Source: UBA7446 sp049596455
GTDB taxonomy: Bacteria > Bacteroidota > Bacteroidia > Flavobacteriales > Flavobacteriaceae
Assembly (NCBI GenBank): GCA_049596455.1
Contig: JBMYLP010000002.1
Location: 62,001-126,000, forward strand
Length of the DNA: 64,000 bases
Direction of reading: 5' to 3'
The position numbers were made by a program, and so were the translations under genes. The first letter of the stretch is position 1. Each line of letters starts with the position of its first letter. Shown in pieces: positions 17,396 through 26,197 of the stretch. Below the pieces are notes generated by a model. It searched no databases and was not told the DNA's origin. It worked only from the letters and a program-made list of their open reading frames with translations.

Positions 17396-20300
17396 TTATT
17401 CCACAATCACCCTGTGAAATGAATGCTTTTTACCGTGATATACTTTTAGTAGGTATAAACCGCTCGTCAAATCATCTACATAGATTTGGGTATTCTTAGA
17501 CTTGACTTGTTTAACCATCTTGCCGTTAATGGAAAATAGCTCAACCTTTTCTGGAGTGCTGCCAGCTACTGAAATATGAATAATTTTATCCGCAGGGTTT
17601 GGGTAAACAGTTACTTCGGGAAGTAAATCTATATCGTCAATGCCTAAAGCACATACATTGCCAACTTCGTAAGAGAAATATTTGGTAACTGCTTGCCCTC
17701 CCCCAGCATATGCAAATTTGCACGCATAAGAAATGGTTTCCCCAACAGTAAAGCCGTTGACGGTAGCGCTAAAGGTATTTCCAGAACCGCTCATTGCAGT
17801 TTCTGTGAAATTTGGTGCTTGTCTCCACAAATGAGCAACTATCCCAGTTTTATCTGTATCCAACAACTCAAAAGTAAACGTAACACTAGTACCGTTTGTT
17901 ACAAAGGAATAGGTGTATCCAGCACTAAATGCCCCTTCACTAGCCTCATCGTCTGTGCCTGAGCAAGCCGTGTTGGTATCTGCCGTTGTGGTTGCTTGTA
18001 GGGAAACGGGATTATTACTCGCAGCATTTTGACTGATGTCTTTGGCCGTAATAGAGAAGTTATAGGTCGTTTGTGGAGATAAACTACCAATAACTAGCGA
18101 GGTTTGTGCTCCCGAATTGCCAGTAATGCTTTTTTGCTCCTGCCCATAAGTTACATCGTAGATTACAGAACCAGAGTTATCATTTGCTTGTAAAAGCAAT
18201 TCTACTGATCTAGCTCCAATAGTTCCCACAGATGCGGTAAAGCTAGTAGGCGCTTCAGTATCAGAGGAGTTTCCACTACAATTATCTCCAACAACATAGC
18301 TCATGTCTTTTGTTACAACTAAACCTCCACTACTATATTCAAACTTAACGGCGTAAGTAATCGTTTGCCCTACAGTTAAGCCGCTTATCGTTTTTGAAAA
18401 AGTTGTTCCGCCGACATGATTCATCTGGGATTCTGATGTGATATTTGGTCTTTCCCATAGATATGCTACAAGTCCAGTTTTATCCGTATCAAGCAGTTCA
18501 ATCGTGATGGTTACATTGGTTCCAACGGTTTCAAAAGTAGTTTCATACCCAACGGAGAAAGAACCTTGGCTTGCTTCGTTGTCAGTAATCACACAAGACA
18601 CCACTTCATTAACGGTAATTTCTACAGCTTGAGATGTGGTTATGCCTCCTCCATTATCAGTTGCTTTAGCGGTTAATTGATGCGTGCCAACAGCTGTATC
18701 TGTCCAAGAAAAGGTGAAGGGGTCAGAGGTATCCTCGCCAATTTTAGTACTTCCAGCAAAAAATTCAACCTTATCAACGGAACCGTCTAAATCTGATGCT
18801 GCAGCACTAATATCTATGGTGGTGCCTTGAGCAAAAGAAGTACCGTTGGTTGGAGAACTAATGGATATTGAAGGATTTGAATTTCCAGATTCCGAGACGA
18901 TGATTTGCACTTCATCTGTCGAAGTATACGTGCCATCAGAAACAGTTAATAAGCATTTATACACACCAATTGCAAAATTTGATACTTGTGGCGATATACT
19001 AGAACTCGTTGTAAAGCTTAGTTGGGTGGGACCATACACTTGCGACCAAGCGTAGGTTACGGTTTTTCCGCTAGGTTCATAGGTGCCAGAACCATCTAGG
19101 GTAACCGATGTAGTTGTTAAGGTAGCAGATACATTTGTACCAGCATCTGCAACGGGCGGATCATAGCCTAGATTTCCCGTACGGGTAAATGTCATTTTCC
19201 CTAAGTTAAACTCCCCGTCATCAACAGCAACTCGAAGAATGTGCTCACCACTAGTTAGGGCTAAACCTGTTACTGTTTTGGTTGCCCAAGTACCCCAGTC
19301 ATTTTCTTTGGTAGCGGTAGTGGGAAATGAAATCGAACTGCTAATAGTTTCCCCGTCAAGCTCAAAGTGCATAGGACCACCTCCGTTTGAGTTCCCAGAA
19401 GCATATCGAATGGCAACAGAATAGGTGCCGGGGTTTTGCACATTTACGGTATATTCTAGCCATTCGCCAGCGGTAATCCAGCCCACTGTCATTCCTTCGT
19501 TAGTGTCTGTTGCGGTGTCTACATATTCGTCTGTACGTGCGCCTCCTTCATTGATGATAGAACTATCGAAGTAAGAAATATTTTGACCTACCCCCCCTTG
19601 GTATGTGTCAAAGTGACCAGCCTCTATAAGTCCTGGAATAGTATGAACAGCATCGTACGGAACTTGTTCCCCAACTTGAACAGAAACACTATTGGATACG
19701 GCAAACTCAGTACCTAAAAATACTTTAGCGTACATCCCATGAATCCCAAGCGCAAGATTGTTGGGTTGCGCTTGATAAGGAGCTGTAGTGTCTGTACTAA
19801 CCAATGTTGTTCCATCATAAAACTCCACTTTGGTAATGTTGGTATTCGAAGAAGAATACGTGAGGTTAACACTACCGCCCACATAGGCTTGATTAAAATC
19901 TGAACTTAGGGTTCCTGAGACATTTACATCGCGGCTCGTAACCAGTTGTCCTGCTGGCACTACCAATGTCTCACCATCAGAGAAAGTGACTGTTATTTGG
20001 CTATTGCCGTAATTATGCGCCACATAGGTGGTTTCTCCACTTGCATCTGTAAATGCGACCGCTAAGGGGTGGTTGGCAGTAATAGCGGCATCCACAGGAC
20101 CTAAAGCATTCATGGCGTGCAACCAATGATAGGTCTGCGCATCTGAAATCCCAAACTTTAAATTCCTGTTAGGATAGCTGTCGTATAAATCTATAGCAGC
20201 CTGGGCATCAGTAAGCGACAGGAATTTCCAATAGGTATCATGCCATAAATTCTTGTGATACACATTATCTTCTACGACAGTATTATCGACCATTTCAGCC

Positions 20301-22177
20301 CATAATTCAGCAGCATAGGTTTTATTATGTCCCAAATAAAGCGAACCTCCGTGTATGGGATATAATTCTATACCATAAGAAGCTTCAATGTCGCCAGTCC
20401 AAAAAGTTTGATTGTCATAGGAATTTCCCCACACTCTTGAAACCAGCTTATAGGGCTGTCCAGGTTTAAATACTCTATTGTACATATCAAAAAAATATTC
20501 CTCTGTAGCCGACTGTTCGGTAGTATAAATGTATATTCCAAGATCACGAATAGCATTGTTGTTGGTGACACTACCCCAATGAATAAGCGAAGTAGCAAAC
20601 TGCATACTTTCGGAAGAAGACTCTTGGTCATTTCCTAATTCATTAGCATTAGCAAATCCATTTGCCCAACTATGCCCCGCATAGGGGCTAAAATTTCGTA
20701 AAAATGGAAACAAATTGTCATTTCTGTCAGAGGAAGCGGCATCGCGAACAAGAAGGTTTACCATGCCCCCCCAATCATCAGCCCAACCCGGCTCAAATTG
20801 TTCCATAAATGCTGCAGCATGTATAAAATAACCCCAATGAAAGTGATGGTCATTTAGGTTGCTAGACTGATAATGCCCCTGAGGGAATCCCAAAAGTGCT
20901 GTCCAATCATTGTCGTAAAAAAATAAAAAAGAGAGTTCCCCAGCTTGATAAGACAACCAGTCTTCTAATCGTTCTTTAATAGTTGCAAGCATTTTATTTA
21001 GCGCTTCGGTGTCGCCCATTTGGTCGGCAATCCGCGCCGTTTGAATCATGCGGTTCAGCATCTGCCCTTGATTGTATGAATCCTCCCAATTGAATGTATC
21101 ATTTTCAATTACTTCTATTTTTTGCTCTAATTTAGTTGGGTCAAATCCATTGCTGTAATTTGCCAAATACGGCAGGGTTGGCAACACTCCCTTAAAAGTA
21201 TTGGTTACCGTAAAGCTGTTTCCATCAAGCATCTTTAATTCGCCACGAACAGAGTCATAGCTCTGTTCCGAAGGGGTTGGAGAATTGGTATCAAGGTTTG
21301 CCCATTGGTGGGGTAATAATCCCATAAGGACATTTGTATTTGTTCCCTCCTTGACACTGGTTGTCACGTTAAAGTCTGTGGTTACCTTAGCTGTTGATGG
21401 TTCGTAGCTCCAAGAAGTTGTTGTATTTGTTGGAAAAACGTAGGCATATTTTTTATAGGCTTGGGCAGTAGCACTAACGTTTGTTGTGCTTTGCGGAAGC
21501 ATCGCCATAGACCAATAGTTTTTTCCGTTGAGTGATGAGGTGTATGTGTTTCCTGACGCAGACCAAGTGCTTCCAACGGGGGCATAAACAACAAAATCAG
21601 CTCCGTTACTTGCGTTTTCTATAATCAATAGCTCGTTTGATACGGTTGGCGTACCGCTATTGACTGTAACTGAGGCTACTGCTGTCGCATTTTTTTCAAA
21701 ATACAAAAAAGGCATCCCAATTCCAGATGTAACCTCTAAATCACGTGTGCCATCATTCCAATTCATGGTAACGGTCCAATCGGAGTGGTCGGAGACCGTT
21801 GTCTTTGGGGCATTAAGCCCCGTAAGCCCCACTTCAATGGCGCTATTGTCTCCAATAACTCCCCATGGGATGTAGGTAACAATAAGACCATTATTGGTTG
21901 TTTTCATGGTCATTGGATAGTTAAAAAGGTTGGCGGCATGATTTTCTTTAACAAGCCTAGACCACCAGTCGTTGGTTGGTACTGGCTTACCAATAGCATT
22001 TTTGGAAAGTTGTGGGGTTCCCCCTGGTCGGTTATTATGAATATCGTTTGCCCCTGGATAAACAGTAGTATAGCTGCCGGAACCTACTGGAGTTTGTCCA
22101 AAACCAAAAACACAGAACAATAATAGTATTGTGGAGGTTAGAAAAGATAAGGGACGCGAGAAGGCAGATAAATTCAT
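17396..22177 (-). CDS. Multidomain GH81 endo-beta-1,3-glucanase with T9SS sorting domain
   Basis: 1593 residues. Signal peptide about 1-27; GH81 catalytic domain about 30-745, with N-D-H-H-F-H-W-G-Y near 442-450 and N-E-L-G-N-D-Q-E-S-S-S-E-S near 508-520 carrying the catalytic acid residues. Ig-like domain about 752-835; CBM6-like domain about 837-998 (G-E-W-L-E-Y-T-V-N-V); PKD-like about 1000-1097; Ig-like about 1099-1189. Two copies of a roughly 105-residue module (about 1191-1297 and 1402-1510, each with L-L-D-T-D-K-T-G) flank an FN3-like domain (about 1304-1400). The T9SS type A sorting tail is about 1515-1593 (V-Y-P-N-P-A-D-K). Secreted through T9SS to degrade laminarin-like beta-1,3-glucan. 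Confidence 0.92.
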   Translation of the reverse strand: MNLSAFSRPLSFLTSTILLLFCVFGFGQTPVGSGSYTTVYPGANDIHNNRPGGTPQLSKNAIGKPVPTNDWWSRLVKENHAANLFNYPMTMKTTNNGLIVTYIPWGVIGDNSAIEVGLTGLNAPKTTVSDHSDWTVTMNWNDGTRDLEVTSGIGMPFLYFEKNATAVASVTVNSGTPTVSNELLIIENASNGADFVVYAPVGSTWSASGNTYTSSLNGKNYWSMAMLPQSTTNVSATAQAYKKYAYVFPTNTTTSWSYEPSTAKVTTDFNVTTSVKEGTNTNVLMGLLPHQWANLDTNSPTPSEQSYDSVRGELKMLDGNSFTVTNTFKGVLPTLPYLANYSNGFDPTKLEQKIEVIENDTFNWEDSYNQGQMLNRMIQTARIADQMGDTEALNKMLATIKERLEDWLSYQAGELSFLFFYDNDWTALLGFPQGHYQSSNLNDHHFHWGYFIHAAAFMEQFEPGWADDWGGMVNLLVRDAASSDRNDNLFPFLRNFSPYAGHSWANGFANANELGNDQESSSESMQFATSLIHWGSVTNNNAIRDLGIYIYTTEQSATEEYFFDMYNRVFKPGQPYKLVSRVWGNSYDNQTFWTGDIEASYGIELYPIHGGSLYLGHNKTYAAELWAEMVDNTVVEDNVYHKNLWHDTYWKFLSLTDAQAAIDLYDSYPNRNLKFGISDAQTYHWLHAMNALGPVDAAITANHPLAVAFTDASGETTYVAHNYGNSQITVTFSDGETLVVPAGQLVTSRDVNVSGTLSSDFNQAYVGGSVNLTYSSSNTNITKVEFYDGTTLVSTDTTAPYQAQPNNLALGIHGMYAKVFLGTEFAVSNSVSVQVGEQVPYDAVHTIPGLIEAGHFDTYQGGVGQNISYFDSSIINEGGARTDEYVDTATDTNEGMTVGWITAGEWLEYTVNVQNPGTYSVAIRYASGNSNGGGPMHFELDGETISSSISFPTTATKENDWGTWATKTVTGLALTSGEHILRVAVDDGEFNLGKMTFTRTGNLGYDPPVADAGTNVSATLTTTSVTLDGSGTYEPSGKTVTYAWSQVYGPTQLSFTTSSSISPQVSNFAIGVYKCLLTVSDGTYTSTDEVQIIVSESGNSNPSISISSPTNGTSFAQGTTIDISAAASDLDGSVDKVEFFAGSTKIGEDTSDPFTFSWTDTAVGTHQLTAKATDNGGGITTSQAVEITVNEVVSCVITDNEASQGSFSVGYETTFETVGTNVTITIELLDTDKTGLVAYLWERPNITSESQMNHVGGTTFSKTISGLTVGQTITYAVKFEYSSGGLVVTKDMSYVVGDNCSGNSSDTEAPTSFTASVGTIGARSVELLLQANDNSGSVIYDVTYGQEQKSITGNSGAQTSLVIGSLSPQTTYNFSITAKDISQNAASNNPVSLQATTTADTNTACSGTDDEASEGAFSAGYTYSFVTNGTSVTFTFELLDTDKTGIVAHLWRQAPNFTETAMSGSGNTFSATVNGFTVGETISYACKFAYAGGGQAVTKYFSYEVGNVCALGIDDIDLLPEVTVYPNPADKIIHISVAGSTPEKVELFSINGKMVKQVKSKNTQIYVDDLTSGLYLLKVYHGKKHSFHRVIVE

Positions 22178-22516
22178 GTTAGCTGTTTAGAAAAAAGAAT
22201 TATTAATACTAATTTCACAAAATACGCGCTAATTTTTTTAATATTTATAAAAGCTCCCTATACATAATATATACATTTTTAAAAAACCCTCCATTTTTTA
22301 AAAAAAACGCAACAGCTTTAAAATGCTACTTTAATTAAATAAAATGTAATTTGAAAAAGGCACTAAAGCCATTCTGATTTTTAGCCTTTTCGAGTAAGGA
22401 AGACAGCGTAGAAAAACAAAAACCCTCACAATGTGAAGGTTAAAAAGTGGAGGATATGCCTATGGTTAAATAGCCCTTTGCTTATTATATTTTTTTTAGT
22501 GGTACTAATTTAAGTT
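22178..22516. other. AT-rich non-coding gap at the islet's left end
   Basis: No convincing gene. It includes the GH81 upstream region, a small inverted repeat (CCTTCAC / GTGAGGG around 22430) and one copy of a 25-nt repeat at 22443-22467. Confidence 0.5.
22443..22467. repeat. 25-nt islet repeat, copy 1
   Basis: It reads AAAAG-T-GGAGGATATGCCTATGGTT and differs at one position from the copy at 23103-23127, 660 bp away. The pair brackets the 46-residue ORF and the DUF805 gene. Confidence 0.65.
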
Positions 22517-22657
22517 TTAATCTTCTTTCGATTGTTTTTGCTCTTTAAATTCCTGAACTCTTGCTTCAGTTTCTTTGGCATATTTGTCGCTGTAGAAATA
22601 AGCTATTGCCATAATAATAACTGCAATTACAAATACAATAACTTCCTTTTTCTTCAT
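22517..22657 (-). CDS. Tiny membrane-anchored protein, 46 residues
   Basis: M-K-K-K-E-V-I-V-F-V-I start, one membrane segment (about 5-20), then a charged helix rich in Glu, Lys and Gln. It follows the DUF805 gene on the same strand by 15 nt and is probably co-transcribed. No known family. Confidence 0.5.
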   Translation of the reverse strand: MKKKEVIVFVIAVIIMAIAYFYSDKYAKETEARVQEFKEQKQSKED

Positions 22658-22672
22658 CGTGTTGTTTTTAAT

Positions 22673-23041
22673 TTAGGCGTTTGATGGTGCTCCGTAATCA
22701 TTATCACCTTCACTGCCTTTTATGATTTCTAAATAAAGAACATAAAAAGCACCAATTATTGTTAAAGCCCATAACATATTCCAACCACTTTTATTAACAT
22801 CGTGAAGACGCCTAACGGTAACAGATAAAGATGGAATTACACACACTATGTTGAATAGACCCGATAGAACACCCATTGAGGTGGCGTCCATAGGGTCATA
22901 ACCCAAAAGTGAAAAATCTACAACACTTAAAATTATACTTATTATAAAATAGAATAGAGTAAAATACCAATATTCTGCTTGATTAGCTCTACCATTGAAC
23001 TTATTCCAATTTTTAAATGCGAGTATAAAATATTTCATCAT
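22673..23041 (-). CDS. DUF805 membrane protein
   Basis: 122 residues with three to four membrane segments. The DUF805 signature is clear: F-N-G-R-A-N-Q-A-E-Y-W-Y-F at about 15-27 and V-R-R-L-H-D-V-N-K-S-G-W-N near 78-90. DUF805 proteins (YhaH/YhaI type) are inner-membrane proteins of unknown function, often found in accessory regions. Two adjacent ATG codons (23041, 23038) are possible starts. Confidence 0.85.
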   Translation of the reverse strand: MMKYFILAFKNWNKFNGRANQAEYWYFTLFYFIISIILSVVDFSLLGYDPMDATSMGVLSGLFNIVCVIPSLSVTVRRLHDVNKSGWNMLWALTIIGAFYVLYLEIIKGSEGDNDYGAPSNA

Positions 23042-23102
23042 ATTGTTTTTAGTGGTATAAATATAGTTAAATATACTTAAGAGGTTTAGAAGTAGCAGAA
23101 CT

Positions 23103-23127
23103 AAAAGAGGAGGATATGCCTATGGTT
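23103..23127. repeat. 25-nt islet repeat, copy 2
   Basis: It reads AAAAG-A-GGAGGATATGCCTATGGTT, 24 of 25 identical to the copy at 22443. It overlaps the stop codon of the 52-residue ORF, so the repeat supplies the gene's 3' end. Confidence 0.65.
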
Positions 23128-23278
23128 TAGGTTTTTCGTTCTTATCATAGATAGCTATAGTAGAAATAAAGATGAAAATTAAACACCATAGAATTATATC
23201 GTTTGCCTTATTTACTATCCCATAAATCAATGCTGCTAATTGAACTATAATTCCAAATATTGCAATCTTATGTTTCAT
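23120..23278 (-). CDS. Small membrane protein, 52 residues
   Basis: Two hydrophobic segments (about 5-20 and 27-44) and a charged C-terminus (D-K-N-E-K-P-K-P). The ATG overlaps the stop of the 71-residue gene by ATGA, which supports real translation. No known family. Confidence 0.5.
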   Translation of the reverse strand: MKHKIAIFGIIVQLAALIYGIVNKANDIILWCLIFIFISTIAIYDKNEKPKP

Positions 23279-23490
23279 TTCTTCTTTTTGTTCTTATTAT
23301 ATCTTTCAACTCCAAAACCAGTCATTAAAAAAAAGATAATCCATAATGGAAATCTTAAGAAAGGATTAAGAAACTCTATATCATTAAAAATTTGTGAATA
23401 AATGTCATACCCAAGCAATCCAAGAGAACCAAAATATAATGTTTGAGGAAGATATTTAACTGAATGTATAAGTTCTTCTAATTTTTTCAT
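23275..23490 (-). CDS. Small membrane protein, 71 residues
   Basis: Two hydrophobic segments (about 17-33 and 41-58) and a lysine-rich tail. First of an ATGA-overlapping pair with the 52-residue gene. Not recognised. Codon use is AT-rich like the rest of the islet. Confidence 0.5.
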   Translation of the reverse strand: MKKLEELIHSVKYLPQTLYFGSLGLLGYDIYSQIFNDIEFLNPFLRFPLWIIFFLMTGFGVERYNKNKKKK

Positions 23491-23493
23491 AAT

Positions 23494-23631
23494 CTAAATT
23501 ATGTTAAATATGAATTTGGCAATAGACATTCCTAACCCTGCAAGAAATACACTCCATATAAATTTTTCAGAATTAGTTGCATCATCCTTCCAACGAAGCA
23601 GATAATCTTTAAATGGGTTTCTAATTTTCAT
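23494..23631 (-). CDS. Small membrane protein, 45 residues
   Basis: It starts M-K-I-R-N-P-F-K-D-Y, with one hydrophobic segment at about 24-43. It ends 3 nt upstream of the 71-residue gene, so the 45-, 71- and 52-residue genes form a minus-strand operon. No known family. Confidence 0.45.
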   Translation of the reverse strand: MKIRNPFKDYLLRWKDDATNSEKFIWSVFLAGLGMSIAKFIFNII

Positions 23632-23695
23632 ATCTTAAATATATGATAATATGATATGGCAGCAACGGCATAGGGGTTTAGCCTTTCAAATAACA

Positions 23696-24091
23696 TTATG
23701 ATAATAATTTTTTCTTTTGTTCGTCAAATTCCCTTTGAGTTAAAATGCCTTTATCTTTTAAATCATTGAGCTTTAACAATTCATCTGCAATATTATTATT
23801 AACATTAACTTTATTTGCGTTAGTAGATAGTTCAGAAAAAATCTTTACAGCCTTTTGGGCTTCATTCAAATCAACTGTGTTTAATTGGTAATTTTTTCCT
23901 GATTTTGTTCTATCTACCGTTAATGCTTTTAAATCATCAATTTCTAAAGAAGCAACGTTATTAAGTTCAACAAATGTTTCCTCTTTTGACCAAAGTACTT
24001 TTCTTGAATATTTTATTCCTGTATCATAGATTTCCATAAAACCTTTAATACCACTTGCTGCTTCAGTTTTGATTGTAAATTTTAGTTCCAT
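23696..24091 (-). CDS. SHOCT-domain protein
   Basis: 131 residues, soluble. The N-terminal about 85 residues form a PH-like beta-rich region (I-K-G-F-M-E-I-Y-D-T-G-I-K-Y). The C-terminal L-K-D-K-G-I-L-T-Q-R-E-F-D-E-Q-K-K-K-L-L matches the SHOCT motif (short C-terminal domain, about 30 residues). Such proteins occur widely in accessory regions; function unknown. Minus-strand TATTTTTG (24104-24097) ends 5 nt before the ATG, suggesting a nearly leaderless mRNA. Confidence 0.7.
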   Translation of the reverse strand: MELKFTIKTEAASGIKGFMEIYDTGIKYSRKVLWSKEETFVELNNVASLEIDDLKALTVDRTKSGKNYQLNTVDLNEAQKAVKIFSELSTNANKVNVNNNIADELLKLNDLKDKGILTQREFDEQKKKLLS

Positions 24092-24711
24092 AATAACAAA
24101 AATAAGAATATTGTCTAATCAATGATTTAAATGTTGAGTAAAACACACACTTCACGCCCCAACTGACGTCCAAAAAACAGCATATTTCTTTATTGTTCAA
24201 AAGTTTAGCTGTTATCTACAATATACCCCCTACTTATAAACAAATTGTACATAAATAAACAGGTATTTGTTTGACGAAAATGTAAAAATGCCCGACCATA
24301 GCATTATAGTTATATGAGGCATATGTTTTTCGGCTAAATACCTTTCGGCATATGTTTAAAACACTACTGTAGAAAGAAGCATAAAGGCAGTAGACGTAGG
24401 TGCAAGTGGTACGCGGTGCAGGGTAGCAAATTTCAGAAGCTATAAGTAACCACAAGTTTCAGCATTGTTCTGTAATTGTAGCTGAAATATCTATAACCGT
24501 GCAACTCAACGCGGAGCAGTTATAAGATAGCCATCTCCTCTTCATAAGGGGAGGTGTATCTATACCTGAACAATCTAACACAGAGCAGTTATATGCTACT
24601 CCCCTGCAATATGATATATATAGTTTTAAATATATACAGGATATAACTATCTAATAAACATCAAATATATACCTGTTTACGTTATATGTTATAGAAACAT
24701 AATTTAACTAT
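24092..24711. other. 620-bp AT-rich non-coding stretch with short repeats
   Basis: No convincing gene. It contains a direct repeat GGCATATGTTT (24318 and 24347), an inverted repeat TTTCAGC/GCTGAAA (24457-24487), two related 33-nt elements (24492-24593) and repeated AAATATATAC blocks near 24628 and 24664. It divides the minus-strand from the plus-strand genes of the islet. Confidence 0.55.
24492..24593. repeat. Pair of related 33-nt elements, resembling recombination-site cores
   Basis: Copy A is 24492-24524 and copy B 24561-24593, each 33 nt, sharing 24 positions. Both end in GAGCAGTTATA; copy A starts TATAAC, giving terminal inverted repeats TATAAC...GTTATA. The form recalls attC-like or cassette-end repeats, but the stem is weak and no integrase is in the window. 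Confidence 0.45.
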
Positions 24712-24975
24712 ATGCCCTTTAATAGTAATACAGCAAGAGTAGCAGGAGAAAAGAGTAAGAGAGGTAAAGCTAAGTATACTACTGAGATACGAGATAAGCT
24801 AAACAACTTAACAGACTACTTAATACAAGACTTAAACATACAAGATTTAGATACTAATGAAAAGTTAGCATTACTAAGAATACTGCTTGCATATACGCTT
24901 CCTAAACCAAAAATAGATAACGAAGTACAAGAGCATAAGCACTTTACAGTTGAGGTTATTGATAAGTTAGCATAA
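24712..24975 (+). CDS. Phage terminase-small-subunit-like protein
   Basis: 87 residues. The basic N-terminus (A-R-V-A-G-E-K-S-K-R-G-K-A-K-Y) and helix T-T-E-I-R-D-K-L followed by L-L-A-Y-T-L-P-K-P resemble short phage-derived proteins related to terminase small subunits in Bacteroidota. Related to the truncated ORF at 26198. No other phage structural gene is present, so probably a remnant or cargo gene. Confidence 0.5.
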   Translation: MPFNSNTARVAGEKSKRGKAKYTTEIRDKLNNLTDYLIQDLNIQDLDTNEKLALLRILLAYTLPKPKIDNEVQEHKHFTVEVIDKLA

Positions 24976-25043
24976 CTACCCACGTCTTGTTTTGCTAATG
25001 TTGAGTTAACAGAAGATTTTTATATTGCTTAAAATTTATAACA

Positions 25044-25217
25044 ATGAAAAAACTAATTCCTTTTTTACTGTTTGTTTTTTGTATTGTATATATAATAGCT
25101 TCTATATATTTATTGTATTATGATTTGCCAACTAATCGACCAAAGGTTTTAACTATACTATTATTATTATCTGCTTTAGCTGGAGCATATTATTATTTTA
25201 AAAAAATGAAAAAATGA
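25044..25217 (+). CDS. Small membrane protein, 57 residues
   Basis: Two hydrophobic segments (about 5-25 and 34-50) and a short Lys-rich end. Its stop overlaps the next ATG (ATGA), so the two are likely translated together. No known family. Confidence 0.5.
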   Translation: MKKLIPFLLFVFCIVYIIASIYLLYYDLPTNRPKVLTILLLLSALAGAYYYFKKMKK

Positions 25218-25396
25218 AAAAAGTTAAATATGCAAAATCATTATACATAGCTTCATTAGTTATGTCATTTTTAAGTGTTGCATTTGGAATATATCTTCTA
25301 ATTAATAATGAGTATTTTTTTGCTGCAGCATTAATTTTTGGTGGTTATGGAATGGGTTGGTATGATTGGAAAACCTTATTATCAAAAAAGAAATAA
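25214..25396 (+). CDS. Small membrane protein, 60 residues
   Basis: Two hydrophobic segments (about 10-28 and 34-48), basic ends. Overlaps the upstream gene by ATGA and the downstream 52-residue ORF by 50 nt in a different frame. Not recognised. Confidence 0.5.
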   Translation: MKKVKYAKSLYIASLVMSFLSVAFGIYLLINNEYFFAAALIFGGYGMGWYDWKTLLSKKK

Positions 25397-25505
25397 AAAA
25401 ATACCAACTTGGGCGAAAGTTATTATTGTTATCATTTGCTTTCCTATTGCATTTAAATTTGGTAATGCATTTATGGATTGGATTTTAAACCTTTTTAACT
25501 TATAA
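25347..25505 (+). CDS. Possible small membrane protein, 52 residues, overlapping the previous gene
   Basis: Starts at an ATG inside the 60-residue gene and overlaps it by 50 nt. It has a basic N-terminus and one hydrophobic segment (about 22-37: W-A-K-V-I-I-V-I-I-C-F-P), ending 4 nt before the next gene. The overlap makes the start uncertain; a shorter form from the second Met (residue 6) would also overlap. Confidence 0.4.
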   Translation: MEWVGMIGKPYYQKRNKKIPTWAKVIIVIICFPIAFKFGNAFMDWILNLFNL

Positions 25506-25509
25506 ACAT

Positions 25510-26151
25510 ATGAAAAAACTATTAACTATACTTTTGTTACCCTTACTTGGATATGGACAATTCGTATTTACAAAAAACGCAAATACTGACCCATCTCTTG
25601 AAGAAAATCAAGATAGAATTTCGGACAAAGTATGGCTAACAAGAGGAAATCAATATGGAATTTATAATGCTTATGACCAGACAAGCGCTAAAAATCAAGC
25701 AACCTCCGGAATTGAACTTGCATTAGGTAATTTCGAGCAGCTTTCTCAATTAAATTTTGAAACTATATCGGAATGGGGTAAAAAGTTTAAAGGTGATTGG
25801 CTGAATAAAAATCTTGTATTGAAACTCACGGAAACAGATGAATATTATTCTTTTGTTATGACCTCTTGGGAGAATAGAGGTGGTTTTAGTTACACAAGGT
25901 CGTCCACAGCACTATCAATAATGGATTACTCAAACACTATAACCATTTATCCCAACCCTACTACATCTATATTAATTATTGAAGGCGATTTAGAATATGA
26001 TATAGAAGTTTACGACCTATTAGGTAATAGAGTTTTGGAAACACAGGGTAACTCTATTAATATGGAACACCTATCAACTGCTACTTACATTGTAAAAGCG
26101 ACAGACAAGTCAAACAACGAAGAACTAACCTATAAAGTTGTTAAGAACTAA
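25510..26151 (+). CDS. Secreted protein with T9SS type A sorting domain
   Basis: 213 residues. The signal peptide is about 1-16 (ends G-Y-G-Q). The middle region, about 20-135, is of unknown fold. The C-terminus, about 140-213, is a T9SS type A tail: I-T-I-Y-P-N-P-T-T-S-I-L, then E-V-Y-D-L-L-G-N-R-V-L-E, then T-Y-I-V-K. It would be exported and then released or anchored through T9SS. It is the largest protein in the islet; the ligand or activity cannot be inferred. Confidence 0.7.
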   Translation: MKKLLTILLLPLLGYGQFVFTKNANTDPSLEENQDRISDKVWLTRGNQYGIYNAYDQTSAKNQATSGIELALGNFEQLSQLNFETISEWGKKFKGDWLNKNLVLKLTETDEYYSFVMTSWENRGGFSYTRSSTALSIMDYSNTITIYPNPTTSILIIEGDLEYDIEVYDLLGNRVLETQGNSINMEHLSTATYIVKATDKSNNEELTYKVVKN

Positions 26152-26197
26152 TTCCCCTAACATATCATTAACTTAACCTATTATAGTTTAAATTAGT

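Noticed and set aside
24234..24455. 73-codon minus-strand ORF in the islet, Cys- and Tyr-rich
   Set aside because: It lies in a repeat-rich non-coding stretch, has an unlikely composition, no start context and no neighbouring gene; treated as a spurious ORF.
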